DNA of 32,786 nucleotides from an uncultured Prevotellaceae bacterium. Its GTDB lineage: Bacteria > Bacteroidota > Bacteroidia > Bacteroidales > Bacteroidaceae. Shown here piece by piece: positions 1 through 7,053 of this stretch. The position numbers and the translations under genes were made by a program. Under the pieces are notes generated by a model that ran no database searches, had not been told where the DNA came from, and saw only the letters and a program-made list of their open reading frames with translations. The stretch is taken from contig OMWH01000027.1 in NCBI GenBank assembly GCA_900314755.1, positions 1 through 32,786 of the forward strand, in the 5' to 3' direction. Position 1 is the first letter of the stretch. Every line of letters begins with the position of its first letter.

Positions 1-58
1 ATGCTACAGCCGATGTGCTGACAGGAATATTACCAATATGTTCTAAATCCGTAATCAT
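1..58 (-). CDS. N-terminus of an unidentified protein, cut by window edge
   Basis: An ATG at 58 on the minus strand opens a frame that runs off the window; the visible peptide is MITDLEHIGNIPVSTSAVA. The start is supported by a TATCTTTG promoter box only four bases upstream. The short N-terminus resembles the start of AbiEi-like transcriptional regulator/antitoxin proteins of Bacteroidota, which often begin with a similar 'IGNIPVST' stretch before a winged helix, but 19 residues are too few to assign a family. It lies downstream of, and in the same direction as, the cbiG-cobM gene with about 126 bp between them, and its own promoter suggests a separate transcript. Confidence 0.45.
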   Translation of the reverse strand, partial: MITDLEHIGNIPVSTSAVA

Positions 59-62
59 GATG

Positions 63-70
63 CAAAGATA
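63..70 (-). promoter_or_regulatory. Bacteroidota -7 promoter box (TATCTTTG)
   Basis: On the minus strand the box matches TAnnTTTG and ends four bases before the ATG at 58. A TTTG lies 16 bp further upstream, slightly short of the usual spacing. Transcription from here would give an mRNA with almost no leader. Confidence 0.5.
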
Positions 71-184
71 GCTATTTTTAGAATAACAAACTAATTATTT
101 CTTGTTTTTTTATTCCTGTTTTAGCTTTTTTAATACGGTTGACCTGATTTGTAATGTATGTTAGTCATGACCTCCACTTCTTCA

Positions 185-1957
185 TCATGCCTCTCCTTTT
201 CGGAAGAGGTGGGTGAAGTGTTTGTTATAGAGTTCGGAGAGTCCATGACGATTATCGATAGCCTCACCGACGACGAGCATGGTCGTGAGGGTAAGGTGGT
301 TGTCATGGACGATCTTCGCAAGGTCTTTTAGTTTGCCACGATAGATCTTCTGGTCTCCCCATGTCAGGTGATAGCAGGCAGCAACAGGAGTGTCCTCCGG
401 ATATTCCATCAGCAACTCCTTCTGTACCTCGTCGACAATGGCGGCACTGAGGAAGATACACATCGTCGACTGACTCCTGGCAAGCAGGTGCAGCTGTTCC
501 TTCTCAGGCATCGGAGTACGTCCCTCGCCACGAGTCAGGATAATCGTCTGACAACGCTCCGGGATGGTAAACTGACTGCGTAACTCGGCAGCGGCAGCCA
601 GGAAAGAGGAGATGCCTGGTGTGATATGATAGTCCATTCCCTGACGGTCGAAGAATGCCATCTGCTCTTGGATGGCACCGAAGATACAGGGGTCACCCGT
701 ATGCAGACGAACGATGTATTTCCCCTGGTCGTAGAACCTCTTCATCAGGTCACACTGCTCTTCCAGACTCATGTCTGCCGACGAGCGTACCATGGCTCCA
801 GCCTTATGACAGTCAGTGAGTTCCTTGGGAACAAGACTGCCCGCATACAGAATCAGGTCGGCACGCTCCAGCATCTTACGACCACGGACACTCACCAAGT
901 CAGGGTCACCAGGACCAGCACCCACAATCTCGATATGTCCTTTCTCCTCCCGCAGGTATTTATAGTCGATGGCAAGGGCTGCCGTCCAGTTCTTACCCTT
1001 CACCTTAGGAACGATGAGTTTTCCATGGTTAGAGCCGAGGATGGCAGCAGCCTCACAGACACTGGGAGTCCCCACATGCTTGTTGACCACATCGCTGGGG
1101 TTTGGTACCTCCACCTTCGCCAATTCCTCAGCAGAGTAAAACACCACCTCCTCGCCATAGTCCTCCAGAACATCAATGAACTCCTCATCCGCTTTCACGT
1201 CGATGGTGCAATAGTGTTTGTAGCAGGGTAATATTCCTATTCTGCTGAGTGTCTCGTCTATCTGGTCGTAGATATCCATGTAGTCATCGGGATGACTGGC
1301 AAGACCGAAACCCAAAGAAGCGATCATCGGGACGAAATGTAGTTCCAGTATTCCGGCAGGAGCACAGAGGTTGTAGGGCGACACGATGATGACAAGACTG
1401 TAATGTGCGGAATCGACCTCTGCAAGACTCTTGACGATGGTGACATGGTCGGGGAGGGTCTTCTCCAGATAGTCCGTACCCTCGTCACAGACTTCCATCA
1501 ACAAAGCTGTCGGTCTCTTATTGACGAAAGCATAGATACATTCGTTCATGTCATCCTCGCTGGCTATTGCCCAGTTGAAACGCTCCGCAAGCGTGTCAAG
1601 AGCCCATAGTCCGGCATTGTCGCTCTGCGTGGTGATGACCGCCCTTGCCCCGAGGATGGCGGCAACCTCAGAAGTGAGGTCGTTGGCACCTCCGATATGT
1701 CCGGACAACACAGAGACAGCATGCTGTCCGAAGGTGTCCACACAGACGACGGCAGGGTCCTCATGCTTATCCTTTATATAGGGAGCGATGGTGCGCACAC
1801 AGATACCCATGGCACCGATGAAGATGAAGCCGTTGAAGTTCTTCCATTGCTTGCCGACCTCGGAACGTTCTATTACCTTCGCCTTCAGTTCTCTGCACAG
1901 GTCGCTGGCGATATCCTTGCCAGCGTCACCGATTGGTATGATTGCTATTTTCTGCAT
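185..1957 (-). CDS. cbiG-cobM: CbiG-CobM fusion: cobalt-precorrin-5A hydrolase / precorrin-4 C11-methyltransferase
   Basis: A 590-residue two-enzyme fusion of the cytoplasmic corrin-ring pathway. Residues 1 to about 335 are CbiG, which opens the delta-lactone and releases the two-carbon fragment; typical CbiG features are GAMGICVRTIAP (48-59) and LSGHIGGAND (84-93). Residues 340-590 are the SAM-dependent CobM/CbiF methylase, with the tetrapyrrole-methylase motif IVGAGPGDPDLVSV near 344-357, YAGSLVP, and HTGDP(C)IFGA. The start overlaps the end of cobL by 13 bp, so the two are translationally linked. It is the last gene of the minus-strand unit that begins with cobJ-cbiC. The physical order CbiG then CobM brings consecutive steps together (C11 methylation, then lactone opening). 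The fusion is intact with no visible missing motif. Confidence 0.93.
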   Translation of the reverse strand: MQKIAIIPIGDAGKDIASDLCRELKAKVIERSEVGKQWKNFNGFIFIGAMGICVRTIAPYIKDKHEDPAVVCVDTFGQHAVSVLSGHIGGANDLTSEVAAILGARAVITTQSDNAGLWALDTLAERFNWAIASEDDMNECIYAFVNKRPTALLMEVCDEGTDYLEKTLPDHVTIVKSLAEVDSAHYSLVIIVSPYNLCAPAGILELHFVPMIASLGFGLASHPDDYMDIYDQIDETLSRIGILPCYKHYCTIDVKADEEFIDVLEDYGEEVVFYSAEELAKVEVPNPSDVVNKHVGTPSVCEAAAILGSNHGKLIVPKVKGKNWTAALAIDYKYLREEKGHIEIVGAGPGDPDLVSVRGRKMLERADLILYAGSLVPKELTDCHKAGAMVRSSADMSLEEQCDLMKRFYDQGKYIVRLHTGDPCIFGAIQEQMAFFDRQGMDYHITPGISSFLAAAAELRSQFTIPERCQTIILTRGEGRTPMPEKEQLHLLARSQSTMCIFLSAAIVDEVQKELLMEYPEDTPVAACYHLTWGDQKIYRGKLKDLAKIVHDNHLTLTTMLVVGEAIDNRHGLSELYNKHFTHLFRKGEA

Positions 1958-3189
1958 TTCAGTATTGTTATTGGATGATGGTCATTGAGTTGTATTCTGA
2001 CGGGTGGCTCCTGCTGGAGTCCTAATGCCTCGCAAGCCTCGTTCCATAGTTGCTGACTGTCAGTGGTCACCTTGGGAGCGATGACACTATTCATGACGAT
2101 GCAGCCGTCATCAGCAAGGACACTGACCACCTTCGTCATTATCTCCTTCAGATGTCCCCCATGCCCGCCAATGAAAACGGCATCAGGACGTTGTGATGGA
2201 GAATTGGCAACGGGGAATTGGCAATGGAGGAAATCGCCCATGTGGATATGGATGCCAGGGGCACCAAAGCGACGCATGTTCTCTTGGATGATAGACTCAC
2301 ACTCAGGACGGATCTCAAAGGCATCGATATGCAGATGAGGGAACAGCAGTCGCGCCTCTATCGAGATGCTTCCTGTGCAGAAGCCGATGTCCCATAGTGT
2401 ATGCCGTCTGGGAAGGTCGAGTGCCTGTAAGGTCATCAGGCGAATCGGCATTTTGGTAATCATCTTCGTCCTGCCGTCTAAGAGGGTGAAGGAACTGTCG
2501 GGGATACCGAAAGGTTTAGGAGAGCGTTGTGCGTCAAGTGTGGAGAGTATGAGACAGTTAGGGTGGGAGAACTCACACACGGCGGCTTCCTGGAGGGAGA
2601 GGGTCGTCACCCTTTCTTTCTCTGTGTTGCCGAGGTGTTCCCCCACATACATGGCATATTGGTCATAACCATACTCCAGCATCCTTTGGGCAATAGCGGA
2701 AGGGGTGTGCTCCCTGTCTGTCAGCACTCCTATCTTGTCTGCCCGTTCTATCAGGGCACGGTCGAACTCCTGCCAGGGTCTGCCGGTCAGTGAGACGATA
2801 CGCATGTCATGGTAGGGTATCACCAGACGGTGAGCCAACATCTGCAGGGAGTTGAAAGTAGGGTAGACCACTATCTCCGCATTCGGCATCTTCCGCTGTA
2901 CTGTATTGGCAAAACCGAAGAACAGCGGATCGCCACTGGCGAAAACGACTATGGATGGAAGAGTTGAAGGATGGAAGGATTGAAGTCTATATTGCTCGAA
3001 GACGGCATCAAGGGGTACGGTGATGTCAATCCACTGCGCATCAGCAGGGAGGTAGGGGGCGACAATCTCATGATGACGCTTGCCACCCGAGAATACCTTT
3101 CCGTTCTTGATGACCTCCATTACCTCAGGAGGAAAGAACGGCTTCGGATTATCCGTGATACCAATAATGATAAACTTCAATTCTTCCAT
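1945..3189 (-). CDS. cobL: CobL (CbiE-CbiT fusion): precorrin-6Y C5,15-methyltransferase (decarboxylating)
   Basis: A 414-residue protein. Residues 1 to about 200 are the CbiE tetrapyrrole methylase, with VFSGGKRHHE (33-42) and ASGDPLFFG; residues about 210-414 are the CbiT class-I SAM methyltransferase, with LWDIGFCTGSISIEA and PDAVFIGGHGG. Together they methylate C5 and C15 and decarboxylate the ring C acetate. Two short tandem repeats lie in frame inside the gene: one at about residues 67-79, in the loop before the ASGDP strand, and one at about 320-331, in the loop before the DAVFIGG strand. The first five codons are themselves part of an upstream 24-bp repeat. The start follows the cobJ-cbiC stop by 51 bp and the stop overlaps cbiG-cobM. 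Loop insertions look tolerated because all core motifs are intact. Confidence 0.92.
   Translation of the reverse strand: MEELKFIIIGITDNPKPFFPPEVMEVIKNGKVFSGGKRHHEIVAPYLPADAQWIDITVPLDAVFEQYRLQSFHPSTLPSIVVFASGDPLFFGFANTVQRKMPNAEIVVYPTFNSLQMLAHRLVIPYHDMRIVSLTGRPWQEFDRALIERADKIGVLTDREHTPSAIAQRMLEYGYDQYAMYVGEHLGNTEKERVTTLSLQEAAVCEFSHPNCLILSTLDAQRSPKPFGIPDSSFTLLDGRTKMITKMPIRLMTLQALDLPRRHTLWDIGFCTGSISIEARLLFPHLHIDAFEIRPECESIIQENMRRFGAPGIHIHMGDFLHCQFPVANSPSQRPDAVFIGGHGGHLKEIMTKVVSVLADDGCIVMNSVIAPKVTTDSQQLWNEACEALGLQQEPPVRIQLNDHHPITILKCRK
2196..2230. repeat. Short tandem repeat inside cobL (CbiT loop)
   Basis: Two imperfect copies of a GGGAATTGGCAA-type unit read on the plus strand. On the coding strand they give the low-complexity peptide HCQFPVANSPSQRP, in frame, between GDFLH and PDAVFIGG of the methyltransferase fold. 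Confidence 0.6.
2951..2987. repeat. Short tandem repeat inside cobL (CbiE loop)
   Basis: Units of ATGGAAG(A/G)RTTGAAG type are readable on the plus strand, the opposite orientation to the related repeat at 3175-3238. The coding strand gives QSFHPSTLPSI in a loop just before VVFASGDPLFFG. Confidence 0.6.
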
Positions 3190-3238
3190 TTTTCAACTCT
3201 TCATCTCTTCCATTCTTCAATTCTTCAACTCTTCCATT
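3175..3238 (-). repeat. 24-bp tandem repeat spanning the cobJ-cobL junction and the cobL start codon
   Basis: On the minus strand there are 2.7 copies of a 24-bp unit beginning AATGGAAGAG/ATTGAAG, with copies at 3238-3215, 3214-3191 and 3190-3175. Each unit contains an ATG at the same position (3237, 3213, 3189). The first two open six-codon frames that end in TGA; the third is the cobL start. Confidence 0.75.
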
Positions 3239-3240
3239 CT

Positions 3241-4653
3241 TCACAAGTCTCTCCCAGGTTTTAGTTGTGCGGCATCATCGTAACAAAGTATCGCATTACA
3301 GAGTGTGGCGGCAAGATTACTGCCACCCTTGCGCCCTTCGACAATGATTTTGGGAATGTCACGGAAAGGCTTCACCATGTGTTTCGACTCACAGACATGG
3401 ACGAAACCCACAGGAGCGGCGATGATACCAGCAGGATGCGCCTTGCCTTTACGGATCAAGTCGCAGAGTTCCATCAGTGCCGTCGGTGCGTTACCGAAAG
3501 CAAAGAGAGCGTCAGGATGCTCCTCGACGGCAAGACGAATACCCGCTTGTGTCCGGGTGATACCCTCTGCGGAAGCCATCTCAGCCACCCGTGGGTCTTG
3601 CAGGTAACACTTCGCCTCCATGCCCAGTCGTTGTAAGGCACCTTTACGTATGCCACTGGTCACCATCGTCACATCCGTCACAAAGGTTCTCAGACTGCCA
3701 TCCTTCACCATCTTATACAGATGCTCCACAGCCCCCTCGTCGGTATAGAGAATATGCTCCATCTCAAAGTCGGCAGTGGTATGGATGGCATGCAGCAGCG
3801 CCCATTTGCGGTCAAGAGGAATGTCCTTGTCCTGCAACTCAGACTCAATACGTCTGAAACTCTGTATCATAATCTGCTGACCGGGTTTTTCATTAGAAGT
3901 GAGAGGTGAGGGGTGAGAGGTGAGGTTATACCCACGGGGGGTAATTATCTTCCCGTCCTCGATATATGACTGGGAATTACCAATGAGGATGACGGTAAAC
4001 ATATCAACCTCCTCGGGATTAAAGTCATGAAGAGTCGTCACCTTTATGTTCTGCTCTGGTCTGCCAGCCTGGCGGACAAAACCCACAGGAGTGTTTCCTG
4101 AGCGTTCCTGCAGGAAGAGTTCTTGTAAGCGGTACAGTTGCCAGTAACGCTCATGACTCTTGGGATTATAGACAGCAGTGACGAAATCACCAGTGGCGGC
4201 GGCACGGATACGACGCTCTATCGTCTCCCAAGGTGTCATCAAGTCCGAGAGAGAGATGACACACAGGTCGTGTCCGATAGGAGCCCCTAACAGTGATGCC
4301 GCTTTCTGGAAAGCGGAGATGCCAGGCAGGGAGCAGACCTCAACATCGGAACCCCGTTCTTTCCGCATCTCATAGATCAGTGGTGTCATGCCATAGATAC
4401 CAGCATCACCAGACGATATCACGACGACCGTCTTCCCCTGTTCTGCCTGTATAAAAGCCAGCTCAGCCCTCTCACGCTCTTTCTTCATCCCTGTGTCGAT
4501 ACACTCACACTGCGGAGGAATGATGGGTTTGATGAACTGGAAATAGAATTTATAGCCGACAATCACCTCTGCCTCCTTGATGGCTTCCGTTACTGCCGGT
4601 GTCATGTCCTCAGGTCCTCCAGGACCTATTCCTGCAACAATAATTTTCTTCAT
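3241..4653 (-). CDS. cobJ-cbiC: CobJ-CbiC fusion: precorrin-3B C17-methyltransferase / precorrin-8X methylmutase
   Basis: A 470-residue fusion. Residues 1 to about 240 are CobJ/CbiH, which methylates C17 and contracts the ring; motifs are VAGIGPGGPEDMTP (6-19), SSGDAGIYGM, SLPGISAFQKAA and VTAVYNPKS. Residues about 257-470 are CbiC/CobH, which moves the C11 methyl to C12 to give hydrogenobyrinate/cobyrinate; visible motifs include HTTADFEM, VTDVTMVTSGI and FGNAPTAL, then GFVHVCESK. The two enzymes are joined by a linker that is a short tandem repeat (residues about 242-253). I chose the ATG at 4653 because MKKIIVAGIGPGG is the family N-terminus and an upstream in-frame ATG would read through the divergent promoter. 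First gene of the cobJ-cobL-cbiG unit; the leader is only a few bases. Confidence 0.93.
   Translation of the reverse strand: MKKIIVAGIGPGGPEDMTPAVTEAIKEAEVIVGYKFYFQFIKPIIPPQCECIDTGMKKERERAELAFIQAEQGKTVVVISSGDAGIYGMTPLIYEMRKERGSDVEVCSLPGISAFQKAASLLGAPIGHDLCVISLSDLMTPWETIERRIRAAATGDFVTAVYNPKSHERYWQLYRLQELFLQERSGNTPVGFVRQAGRPEQNIKVTTLHDFNPEEVDMFTVILIGNSQSYIEDGKIITPRGYNLTSHPSPLTSNEKPGQQIMIQSFRRIESELQDKDIPLDRKWALLHAIHTTADFEMEHILYTDEGAVEHLYKMVKDGSLRTFVTDVTMVTSGIRKGALQRLGMEAKCYLQDPRVAEMASAEGITRTQAGIRLAVEEHPDALFAFGNAPTALMELCDLIRKGKAHPAGIIAAPVGFVHVCESKHMVKPFRDIPKIIVEGRKGGSNLAATLCNAILCYDDAAQLKPGRDL
3895..3928. repeat. Short tandem repeat forming the CobJ-CbiC linker
   Basis: Plus strand reads repeated GAGAGGTGAGG/GTGAG units. 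On the coding strand they translate to NLTSHPSPLTSNEK, precisely between the methylase and the methylmutase domains, so the repeat is the inter-enzyme linker. Confidence 0.6.
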
Positions 4654-4655
4654 AC

Positions 4656-4694
4656 TTGCTGCAAAGTTACAGAAAATTATTAACTTTGCAGCAA
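4656..4694. promoter_or_regulatory. Palindromic divergent promoter for cobJ and cobU
   Basis: A perfect 14-bp inverted repeat (TTGCTGCAAAGTTA at 4656-4669 and its complement at 4681-4694, 11-bp spacer) fills the gap between the two divergent genes. Each arm carries a -7 box TAACTTTG for one strand and a TTG at -33 position for the other. Box to ATG distance is 20 bp for cobU and 8 bp for cobJ. Confidence 0.7.
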
Positions 4695-4708
4695 AATATA
4701 AAAAAAAG

Positions 4709-5215
4709 ATGAGACGTATCATTCTGATTACTGGTGGACAACGTTCGGGTAAGAGTCAGCATGCAGAGCAATTAGCTTTGCAGTTGGCTGAGAATCCTGT
4801 TTATCTTGCCACAGCCCATGTGTGGGACGAGGAGTTCCGGCAGCGGGTGCTCAGACACCAGGAGCGTCGCGGACCTCAGTGGACGAATATCGAGGAGGAG
4901 AAGTTCCTGAGCAGACACGAGCTGACGGGGCGTGTCATCGTGATAGACTGTGTGACCTTATGGTTGACGAATTTCTTTTTTGAGAATAATGAGGTAGAAC
5001 AGACTTTGGAACAGGCAAAGGCTGAGTTTGACCGCTTCACCTCACAGGAGGCTACCTTCATCTTCGTCACCAACGAGATAGGAAGTGGTGGTGTCAGTGA
5101 GAATGCCATCCAACGGAAGTTTACTGACCTGGAAGGGTGGATGAACCAATATATCGCAGCGAAAGCTGATGAAGTGATCCTGATGGTGAGTGGAATACCT
5201 TTGAAAGTGAAATGA
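4709..5215 (+). CDS. cobU: CobU: adenosylcobinamide kinase / adenosylcobinamide-phosphate guanylyltransferase
   Basis: A 168-residue cytoplasmic enzyme that phosphorylates adenosylcobinamide and then transfers GMP to make adenosylcobinamide-GDP. Seen directly: the P-loop GGQRSGKS at residues 9-16, the region RHQERRGPQW with His50 in the position expected for the guanylylated histidine, the Walker-B-like strand VIVIDCVTLWLTN, and FVTNEIGSGGV, a CobU hallmark. The ATG at 4709 is chosen because MRRIILITGGQRSGKS is the family start; longer in-frame starts lie in the divergent cobJ gene. Its stop overlaps the cobT start (ATGA), so it is the first gene of a cobU-cobT-cobS unit transcribed from the palindromic promoter just upstream. 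Confidence 0.95.
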   Translation: MRRIILITGGQRSGKSQHAEQLALQLAENPVYLATAHVWDEEFRQRVLRHQERRGPQWTNIEEEKFLSRHELTGRVIVIDCVTLWLTNFFFENNEVEQTLEQAKAEFDRFTSQEATFIFVTNEIGSGGVSENAIQRKFTDLEGWMNQYIAAKADEVILMVSGIPLKVK

Positions 5216-6252
5216 GAACATTTAATATATCATCTCCTGATGAGACATTACGTCCCTCCATTCAGGAGAGAATTGATAACCTGAACAAGCCGAAGGGTTC
5301 GTTGGGCAGACTGGAAGAGTTAGCGATGCAGGTCTGTCTGATTCAACAGACACTGTCCCCTTCGTTAGTGCATCCCTGCCATCTGCTGTTAGGTGGTGAC
5401 CACGGCATAGAGCGGGAGGGTGTCAGTGTGTCTCCCCGTGATGTCACATGGCAGCAGATGATCAACTTCACGCATGGTGGTGGCGGTGTGAATATGTTCT
5501 GCCGTCAGCATGGTTTCACTTTGCGCATCGTTGATGTGGGGGTGGATTATGACTTGTCCAAGGTTCCTGGCATCATCCACAAAAAGATAGCCTGCGGCAC
5601 CAGAGATTTCCTTCATGAGCCTGCCATGTCGGAAGAGGAGTACGACAAGGCGATAGAGACAGGAGCCTCATTGGTTGACGAGTGTGTCGCTGAGGGGTGT
5701 AACATCCTCTGTATCGGAGAGATGGGTATTGGCAATACGTCCCCGTCCAGTATCTGGATGCATCTGTTCTGTCATCTTCCTCTGGAAGAATGTGTCGGGG
5801 CTGGAGCCGGTCTGGATCATCCGGGTATTCGTCGTAAGTATGAGGTGTTGGCAGAGTCTGTCAGTCATGCTGCCTCCTCACTGCAGACCACTCAGGATAT
5901 CCTTCGCTATTTTGGAGGTTATGAGATGGTCACCGCTATTGGTGCTATGTTAAGAGCGGCAGAGCACCATGTCATCATATTGGTCGATGGCTTTATCATG
6001 ACCGCCTGTGCCTTAGCCGCTATCCGTTTGTGTCCCGAAAGCCAGTCATATATGATATTCACCCATTGTGGTGACGAGGGTGGTCATCGGAAGATGCTGG
6101 ATGCCATGGGAGCCTCACCACTGCTTCGTCTGGGTTTCCGATTAGGAGAGGGAACGGGAGCCTTGTGTGCTTATCCTATTATTGACTCTGCTGTAAGGAT
6201 GGTTAACGAGATGAACACTTTTCAGAAAGCTAATATTACCAAATACTTCTGA
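5212..6252 (+). CDS. cobT: CobT: nicotinate-nucleotide-dimethylbenzimidazole phosphoribosyltransferase
   Basis: A 346-residue protein of normal CobT length. It makes the alpha-ribazole phosphate (or another alpha-riboside) used as the lower ligand. Visible motifs: NKPKGSLGRLEELA near the N-terminus, GGDHGIEREGVSVSP, the glycine run HGGGGVNMF, GEMGIGNTS, and LGEGTGAL with Glu313 at the position of the catalytic base in this family. It overlaps cobU by four bases and is followed by cobS after three bases, so the three are co-translated. No lower-ligand base synthesis gene (bzaA/bluB type) is visible in the window, so the base used cannot be told from here. Confidence 0.95.
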   Translation: MRTFNISSPDETLRPSIQERIDNLNKPKGSLGRLEELAMQVCLIQQTLSPSLVHPCHLLLGGDHGIEREGVSVSPRDVTWQQMINFTHGGGGVNMFCRQHGFTLRIVDVGVDYDLSKVPGIIHKKIACGTRDFLHEPAMSEEEYDKAIETGASLVDECVAEGCNILCIGEMGIGNTSPSSIWMHLFCHLPLEECVGAGAGLDHPGIRRKYEVLAESVSHAASSLQTTQDILRYFGGYEMVTAIGAMLRAAEHHVIILVDGFIMTACALAAIRLCPESQSYMIFTHCGDEGGHRKMLDAMGASPLLRLGFRLGEGTGALCAYPIIDSAVRMVNEMNTFQKANITKYF

Positions 6253-6255
6253 CCT

Positions 6256-7053
6256 ATGGAGATATCTATTGACCAGACTCACTGGTACGACCGTATATGG
6301 GCATCATTGATCTTCTTCACCAGACTTCCTTTCTGGCGATTGCATGAACCACCCAAGGAATGTTATAAGACCGTTGTGGAGCATTGGCCCTTAGTAGGTT
6401 GGCTGACGGGGGGAGCGATGGCTGCCATCCTCTATTTCGGCAGTATGGTATTGCCATACCTGGTGGTTGTTATCACTGCGATGGCGGTGCGTCTGTTGAT
6501 GACCGGTGCTCTCCATGAGGACGGATTGGCAGATTTCATGGATGGTTTTGGTGGTGGCGGGAGAGACCGTCAGCGTATTCTTGACATCATGAAAGACTCC
6601 CGTATCGGCACCTATGGTGTGCTGGGACTGGTGTTCTATGAGTTGCTGTTAGGGACGACGCTCTATTCCCTGACTCCCGAACTGGCTGCCTTGGTGGTAT
6701 TTGCCGCCGACCCCTATAGTAAGATGGTGACCAGTCAGTTGATACTGATGTTGCCCTATGCCCGTAAGGAGGAGGAAGCTAAGTCAAAGACCGTCTACAG
6801 GAAAATGGAATGGAAGGCAGGGGTGAGTCTTGCCGTACAAGGGCTCCTCCCCATGGCTGCGTTCCTTTATCTGACCCGTCTGCCATGGACGATGATTATC
6901 TTTATGCCTTGTCTGGTGATGTATTTCCTTTACCTGCTTATCCGTCAGCGGCTACAAGGGTATACCGGTGACTGTTGCGGTGCTGTCTGCCTGTTGGTGG
7001 AACTGACTGTCTATCTGGTTGTGTGCAGTTTAGTAACACATCCACTGATATAA
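6256..7053 (+). CDS. cobS: CobS: adenosylcobinamide-GDP ribazoletransferase
   Basis: A 265-residue integral membrane protein that joins adenosylcobinamide-GDP to alpha-ribazole(-phosphate), completing the nucleotide loop. Family signs are FFTRLPFWR near residue 20, GALHEDGLADFMDGFGGG (the metal/phosphate-binding DGLAD..DG motif), the KDSRIGTYG segment, and GYTGDCCGA near the C-terminus. Several hydrophobic segments are present (about 48-75, 120-145, 185-235, 245-262). It is the last gene of the cobUTS unit. Its 3' end overlaps the convergent cbiB gene by 24 bp, and no hairpin terminator separates them. Confidence 0.94.
   Translation: MEISIDQTHWYDRIWASLIFFTRLPFWRLHEPPKECYKTVVEHWPLVGWLTGGAMAAILYFGSMVLPYLVVVITAMAVRLLMTGALHEDGLADFMDGFGGGGRDRQRILDIMKDSRIGTYGVLGLVFYELLLGTTLYSLTPELAALVVFAADPYSKMVTSQLILMLPYARKEEEAKSKTVYRKMEWKAGVSLAVQGLLPMAAFLYLTRLPWTMIIFMPCLVMYFLYLLIRQRLQGYTGDCCGAVCLLVELTVYLVVCSLVTHPLI

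Noticed and set aside
626-1231. 201-residue open frame antisense to cbiG-cobM
   Set aside because: Shadow of the real gene; no motif, no promoter box.
3175-3238. CRISPR-like array
   Set aside because: Units are adjacent with no unique spacers, too short, and no cas genes are present.
4654-4722. Longer cobJ-cbiC start at 4722 with hydrophobic N-terminus
   Set aside because: The added residues are read through the palindromic promoter; the family N-terminus begins at MKKIIVAGIGPGG.
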